Part shown: positions 13,790 through 14,452 of the stretch, one piece after another
Numbering within the stretch: position 1 is the stretch's first letter
How the letters are laid out: the number at the start of each line of letters is the position of its first letter
NCBI GenBank assembly: GCA_017534025.1
Contig: JAFWDF010000120.1
Coordinates: 1-14,452, forward strand
Reading direction: 5' to 3'
DNA: 14,452 nucleotides
DNA from: Bacillota bacterium
GTDB lineage: Bacteria; Bacillota; Clostridia; Peptostreptococcales; Anaerovoracaceae
Notes under the pieces: generated by a model
The model's database searches: none
Told to the model about the DNA's origin: nothing
The model's input: only the letters and a program-made list of their open reading frames with translations
Position numbers and translations under genes: made by a program

Positions 13790-14333
13790 CGGTATAGCGG
13801 TCGCCCTTTCTTCCGTATTTCTCATCATGGAAATGATATTCTCCGTCCAGCATACCTTCCAGGAAATCCCGTGCCAGGCTGTCCGGACGGACATGTTCCC
13901 TGGCTTCTTCAAGGGTGAACCACTGGTAGGAGTCGATTTCTTCATTCGGATGGATTTCTTCGGAATCCAGAATCACCCGGAAATTGATCATCAGGGTATT
14001 GGACGGCCCGTAATAATGGGTCCGGTTGAAGCGCAGCGATGCCGAGTCTACGCCGAGTTCCTCCCGGATTTCCCGCAGGGCAGTAGTCTCCGCATCTTCT
14101 CCCTTGCTGATATAGCCTGCAACGAGAATATAGTCGTCCATGCCGTACTGCTTGATCAGGAGAATCTTAGACTGTTCGGGATTCATTACGATCATGCTGC
14201 AGGCAGTACTGAAAATAGGAAACTTGAATTCCGCGCACTGTTCACAGTACGGAATCTCCCCTTCTCCCTTCAGCGTCTTCAGTTCAAGCTTCGTACCGCA
14301 GGTCATGCAGTAGTTCATATGCTTTGTTCCCAT
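13782..14333 (-). CDS. Nudix hydrolase with N-terminal zinc ribbon
   Basis: The protein has 183 residues. A zinc ribbon uses Cys9, Cys12, Cys30 and Cys33. The Nudix box GYISKGEDAETTALREIREE then LGV (73-95) matches the pattern Gx5Ex7REUxEExGU at every fixed position. The arrangement resembles NudC (NADH pyrophosphatase, also decaps NAD-capped RNA), but the protein is shorter than full-length NudC and lacks its N-terminal domain, so the substrate stays open. AAAGGAA lies 7 bases before ATG 14333. It is followed by the cupin gene with an 8-base overlap and preceded by another minus-strand gene 17 bases away. Confidence 0.93.
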   Translation of the reverse strand: MGTKHMNYCMTCGTKLELKTLKGEGEIPYCEQCAEFKFPIFSTACSMIVMNPEQSKILLIKQYGMDDYILVAGYISKGEDAETTALREIREELGVDSASLRFNRTHYYGPSNTLMINFRVILDSEEIHPNEEIDSYQWFTLEEAREHVRPDSLARDFLEGMLDGEYHFHDEKYGRKGDRYTDD

Positions 14334-14350
14334 ACTACGGTTCCTTTCGT

Positions 14351-14452
14351 TTATGTTAATGATAATGATGCTGCTAATGATTCGGCCAGTCCCATTGCCA
14401 TGCCGAAGGCGCCGGCCTGCCGCAGCGGTTCAATTCCCCGCCGCAGATCGTC
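14351..14452 (-). CDS. C-terminus of an unrecognised protein (5' part outside window)
   Basis: The minus frame is open from the window edge (GAC) to TAA at 14351-14353 and encodes 33 residues, including GIEPLRQAGAFGMAMGLAES, with an Ala/Leu/Ser tail. It lies 17 bases before the Nudix gene and has the same G+C-rich codon style, so it is probably the end of the preceding gene in the operon. I do not recognise the family. Confidence 0.55.
   Translation of the reverse strand, partial: DDLRRGIEPLRQAGAFGMAMGLAESLAASLSLT

Noticed and set aside
13052..13918. Plus-strand frame of 288 codons opposite the Nudix, cupin and GH3 genes
   Set aside because: It spans three overlapping genes with clear motifs on the other strand.

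Overview
The window looks like chromosomal DNA of a Gram-positive anaerobe of the class Clostridia, probably a gut or host-associated relative of the Lachnospiraceae or Oscillospiraceae. This rests on surface proteins with clostridial-type SLH modules, a BspA-like leucine-rich repeat protein, lipoboxes typical of Firmicutes, strong AGGAGG ribosome binding sites and the standard genetic code. No rRNA, tRNA, CRISPR array, transposase or phage gene was seen. Thirteen genes are supported. Eleven lie on the minus strand; only the LysR regulator and the DNA alkyltransferase lie on the plus strand.

From left to right, positions 1-2067 hold the first 689 codons of a large secreted SLH plus BspA-type LRR protein; its 3' end lies outside the window. 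It is visibly richer in A+T than the rest. A 637-base gap (2068-2704) carries its extended -10 promoter, two copies of an 87-base foldable repeat, and a terminator-like hairpin. Next come a lipoprotein with a cyclophilin-like domain and three SLH modules, and a Cys-nucleophile alpha/beta hydrolase. These two form an operon facing away from a LysR regulator. The LysR gene overlaps a methylated-DNA--protein-cysteine methyltransferase gene, which ends at a bidirectional terminator.

From 6458 to 9609 lies a compact minus-strand cassette of three apparently cytoplasmic enzymes: an ATP-grasp ligase, a PHP-family phosphoesterase and a NodB-type deacetylase. Upstream of it, and separated only by a terminator hairpin, is a polar amino acid ABC transporter (binding protein, permease, ATPase) driven by a near-perfect sigma-A promoter. 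Upstream again, an overlapping operon encodes a zinc-ribbon Nudix hydrolase, a cupin and an exported NagZ-like glycoside hydrolase 3. At the right edge is the C-terminus of an unrecognised protein.

The most interesting signals are: (1) the twin 87-base repeats at 2264-2350 and 2422-2508, which differ by a compensatory base-pair change in a predicted stem; (2) the ATP-grasp/PHP/NodB cassette, which has no obvious promoter of its own and no assigned pathway; (3) a 12-base in-frame tandem repeat in the signal peptide of the LRR protein.
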